A DNA stretch of 64,000 nt, from the NCBI GenBank assembly GCA_022844275.1, contig JALHMB010000001.1, positions 310,001-374,000 on the forward strand, written 5' to 3'. The translations under genes and the position numbers were made by a program. The notes beneath the pieces were generated by a model. That model did no database searches. It had not been told where the DNA came from and worked only from the letters and a program-made list of their open reading frames with translations. Below are positions 61,898 to 64,000 of the stretch, in pieces. Source of the stretch: Hyphomicrobiaceae bacterium. GTDB lineage: Bacteria; Pseudomonadota; Alphaproteobacteria; Rhizobiales; Hyphomicrobiaceae. How positions within the stretch are numbered: the stretch's first letter is position 1; each line of letters begins with the position of its first letter.

Positions 61898-63310
61898 CTA
61901 GTTATGCATCGACTTGGCGATTTCTTCCGTCATCTTCTTCGCGTCGCCGAGCAGCATCATGGTGTTGTCGCGATAAAAAAGCGGATTGTCGATGCCGGCA
62001 TAGCCACTCGCGAGCGAGCGCTTGTTGAACATGACCGTGCCGGCCTTCCACACCTGCAGCACCGGCATGCCGTAGATCGGCGAGGACTTGTCCTCCTCGG
62101 CGGCCGGGTTGGTCACGTCGTTGGCGCCGATGACGTAGGCAATGTCCGCCTGCGCGAACTCGGAGTTGATGTCCTCGAGCTCGAAGACCTCGTCGTAGGG
62201 CACGTTGGCTTCCGCGAGCAGCACGTTCATGTGGCCGGGCATGCGGCCCGCGACGGGATGGATCGCGTACTTCACCTCGACACCGGCGGCCTTTAGCGTA
62301 TCCGCCATCTCGCGGAGCGCGTGCTGCGCTTGCGCGACGGCCATGCCGTAACCTGGCACGATGATCACCTTGCCGGCGTTCTTCATGAGGAAGGCCGCAT
62401 CCTCGGCCGAGCCGAGCTTAACCGGGCGCTGCTCGGTCTCGCCGCCTGCCGGGCCTGCAACCTCACCACCGAAGCCGCCCGCGATCACCGATAGGAACGC
62501 GCGATTCATGCCGCGGCACATGATGTAGGAGAGGATCGCGCCCGAGGAGCCGACGAGTGCACCGGTGATGATGAGTGCGACGTTGCCAACCGTGAAGCCG
62601 ATGCCGGCGGCCGCCCAGCCCGAATAGGAGTTCAGCATCGACACGACGACGGGCATGTCGGCGCCGCCGATCGGGATGATGAGCAGGATGCCGAAGGCGA
62701 GGGCGAGGATCGTGATCAGCCAGAAGAGCCACGCCGAGCCGCCGGACTGCGTGAACTGATAGACGAGGAAGAACAACACGAGGCCGAGCGCGCCATTGAT
62801 GACGTGGCGCATGGGCAGCAGAATGGGCTTCCCCGACATGCGGCCCGAGAGCTTGGCGAAGGCGATGACGGAGCCGGTGAACGTGACCGCGCCAATCGCG
62901 ACCCCGAGCGACATTTCGAGGAGGCTCGAGGGGAAGATGAAGCCCGTAGCATCCGAGATGCCGAAGGCCGTCGGCGCGTAGAGAGCGGCGGCCGCAACGA
63001 AGACGGCAGCGAGACCGACCAGCGAGTGGAACGCCGCGACCAGCTCCGGCATCATCGTCATGGGGATCGTGCGCGCCGTGTAGGCGCCGATCGCACCGCC
63101 GATGCCGATGCCGGCGATTATCAGGAACCAGGTGAAGAAGCTGTTGGAGGACTGGATGAGCGCGAGCGTCGTGACGATCGCGATGCCCATGCCGATCATG
63201 CCGAACATATTGCCGGAGCGTGACGTCTCCGGGCTCGAGAGGCCGCGCAGCGCGAGGATGAAGAGGACGCCCGAGACCAGGTAGAGCAGGGCGGCGGCGT
63301 TGGCACTCAT
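61898..63310 (-). CDS. pntB: NAD(P) transhydrogenase subunit beta
   Basis: 470 aa; GLVGLAAVFVAAA; VIIVPGYGMAVAQAQHALREMADTLK; DINSEFAQADIAYVIGANDVTNPAAEEDKSSPIYGMPVLQVWKA. Confidence 0.97.
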   Translation of the reverse strand: MSANAAALLYLVSGVLFILALRGLSSPETSRSGNMFGMIGMGIAIVTTLALIQSSNSFFTWFLIIAGIGIGGAIGAYTARTIPMTMMPELVAAFHSLVGLAAVFVAAAALYAPTAFGISDATGFIFPSSLLEMSLGVAIGAVTFTGSVIAFAKLSGRMSGKPILLPMRHVINGALGLVLFFLVYQFTQSGGSAWLFWLITILALAFGILLIIPIGGADMPVVVSMLNSYSGWAAAGIGFTVGNVALIITGALVGSSGAILSYIMCRGMNRAFLSVIAGGFGGEVAGPAGGETEQRPVKLGSAEDAAFLMKNAGKVIIVPGYGMAVAQAQHALREMADTLKAAGVEVKYAIHPVAGRMPGHMNVLLAEANVPYDEVFELEDINSEFAQADIAYVIGANDVTNPAAEEDKSSPIYGMPVLQVWKAGTVMFNKRSLASGYAGIDNPLFYRDNTMMLLGDAKKMTEEIAKSMHN

Positions 63311-63612
63311 GGTTTCATCCTGCTGAGAAACGTCATCAAGCGGCTGGGAATTGGAAGCTCGGCAAGTGCCTTCTCTGCGGCTTGCCTGAGCTCGATCTCA
63401 TCGGCCTCGTAGGTGCTGTTGAGATCACGGAGCGCAGGATCGGGGCAGTAGGCCTCGACAACGAAGAACAGCGTTTCGATGGCCGGCGGGGCAGGCACAT
63501 GGTCGCGATCGGTCGCGTGCCAAAGCTCGAAGAATCGATCGTGGAACGCCGCTGCATCCATGCGGCCTCCCACGAAATCGCGAACGAGCATATGCCAGCG
63601 CCCATCTCTCAC
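63307..63612 (-). CDS. Small protein resembling colicin immunity (Colicin_immun-like) domain
   Basis: [24 protein letters not shown]...[19 protein letters not shown]...[19 protein letters not shown] overlap with pntA2 and ATGA overlap with pntB. Confidence 0.75.
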   Translation of the reverse strand: MRDGRWHMLVRDFVGGRMDAAAFHDRFFELWHATDRDHVPAPPAIETLFFVVEAYCPDPALRDLNSTYEADEIELRQAAEKALAELPIPSRLMTFLSRMKP

Positions 63613-63974
63613 TTCTTTTCCTTCTTCTTGTACATCGCGAGCATGCGCTGCGTGACAAGGAAGCCGCCGAAGATGTTGACCGAGGCCATCACCAGCGCGA
63701 GGAAGCCGAAGAATTTCGCCAGGATCGAACCCTCAGCTATGAAGCTCACGCCGACCGCAAGCAGCGCGCCGACGACGATCACCGAGGAGATGGCGTTGGT
63801 GACGCTCATGAGCGGCGTATGCAGAGCCGGCGTGACGCTCCAAACGACGAAGTAGCCAACGAAGATCGCGATCACAAAGACCATAAGCTGGTAGACGAAC
63901 GGGCTGACGTCACCGCCGCCGGCGGCGAGAGCTGGCGTAGCGGAAAGCGCAAGCATTGATGCGGCCGCAAACAA
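63609..63974 (-). CDS. pntA2: NAD(P) transhydrogenase subunit alpha part 2 (membrane part); start uncertain
   Basis: [50 protein letters not shown]. Confidence 0.92.
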   Translation of the reverse strand: MFAAASMLALSATPALAAGGGDVSPFVYQLMVFVIAIFVGYFVVWSVTPALHTPLMSVTNAISSVIVVGALLAVGVSFIAEGSILAKFFGFLALVMASVNIFGGFLVTQRMLAMYKKKEKK

Positions 63975-64000
63975 ACCAATGCGCTTAATCCTCTCCCCCC

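Overview
Chromosomal window from a GC-rich alphaproteobacterium, probably Hyphomicrobiales (inferred from gene content and codon style; not verified). It is mostly housekeeping: addBA-trxA, ETF-QO, trmB, pepA, recQ, a dctPQM TRAP operon, trpS-usp-nfu-tsaB-rimI, a chrB-like/chrA pair, maeB, nagZ-scpA-scpB with an upstream SPOR gene, argS, dgt, erpA, ppiD, tpiA-secG-pyrG, and pntA2-x-pntB. I found no CRISPR array, rRNA, tRNA, prophage, transposase or recognisable defence island. The best candidates for something under-described are: (1) a ROK-type kinase whose ATPase motifs are in circularly permuted order (28343-29428, - strand); (2) two tandem, diverged hairpin elements just upstream of secG, whose 15-bp inner stems differ at four positions that are all compensated, the second ending at the secG ATG with possible competing pairings around the likely Shine-Dalgarno (58404-58570); (3) a dispersed three-hairpin intergenic repeat in five copies, four of them immediately downstream of a stop codon in sense orientation, with compensatory stem changes; (4) a colicin-immunity-like small ORF joined by 4-nt overlaps between pntA2 and pntB. 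All product names come from reading motifs in the translations; no database search was run.
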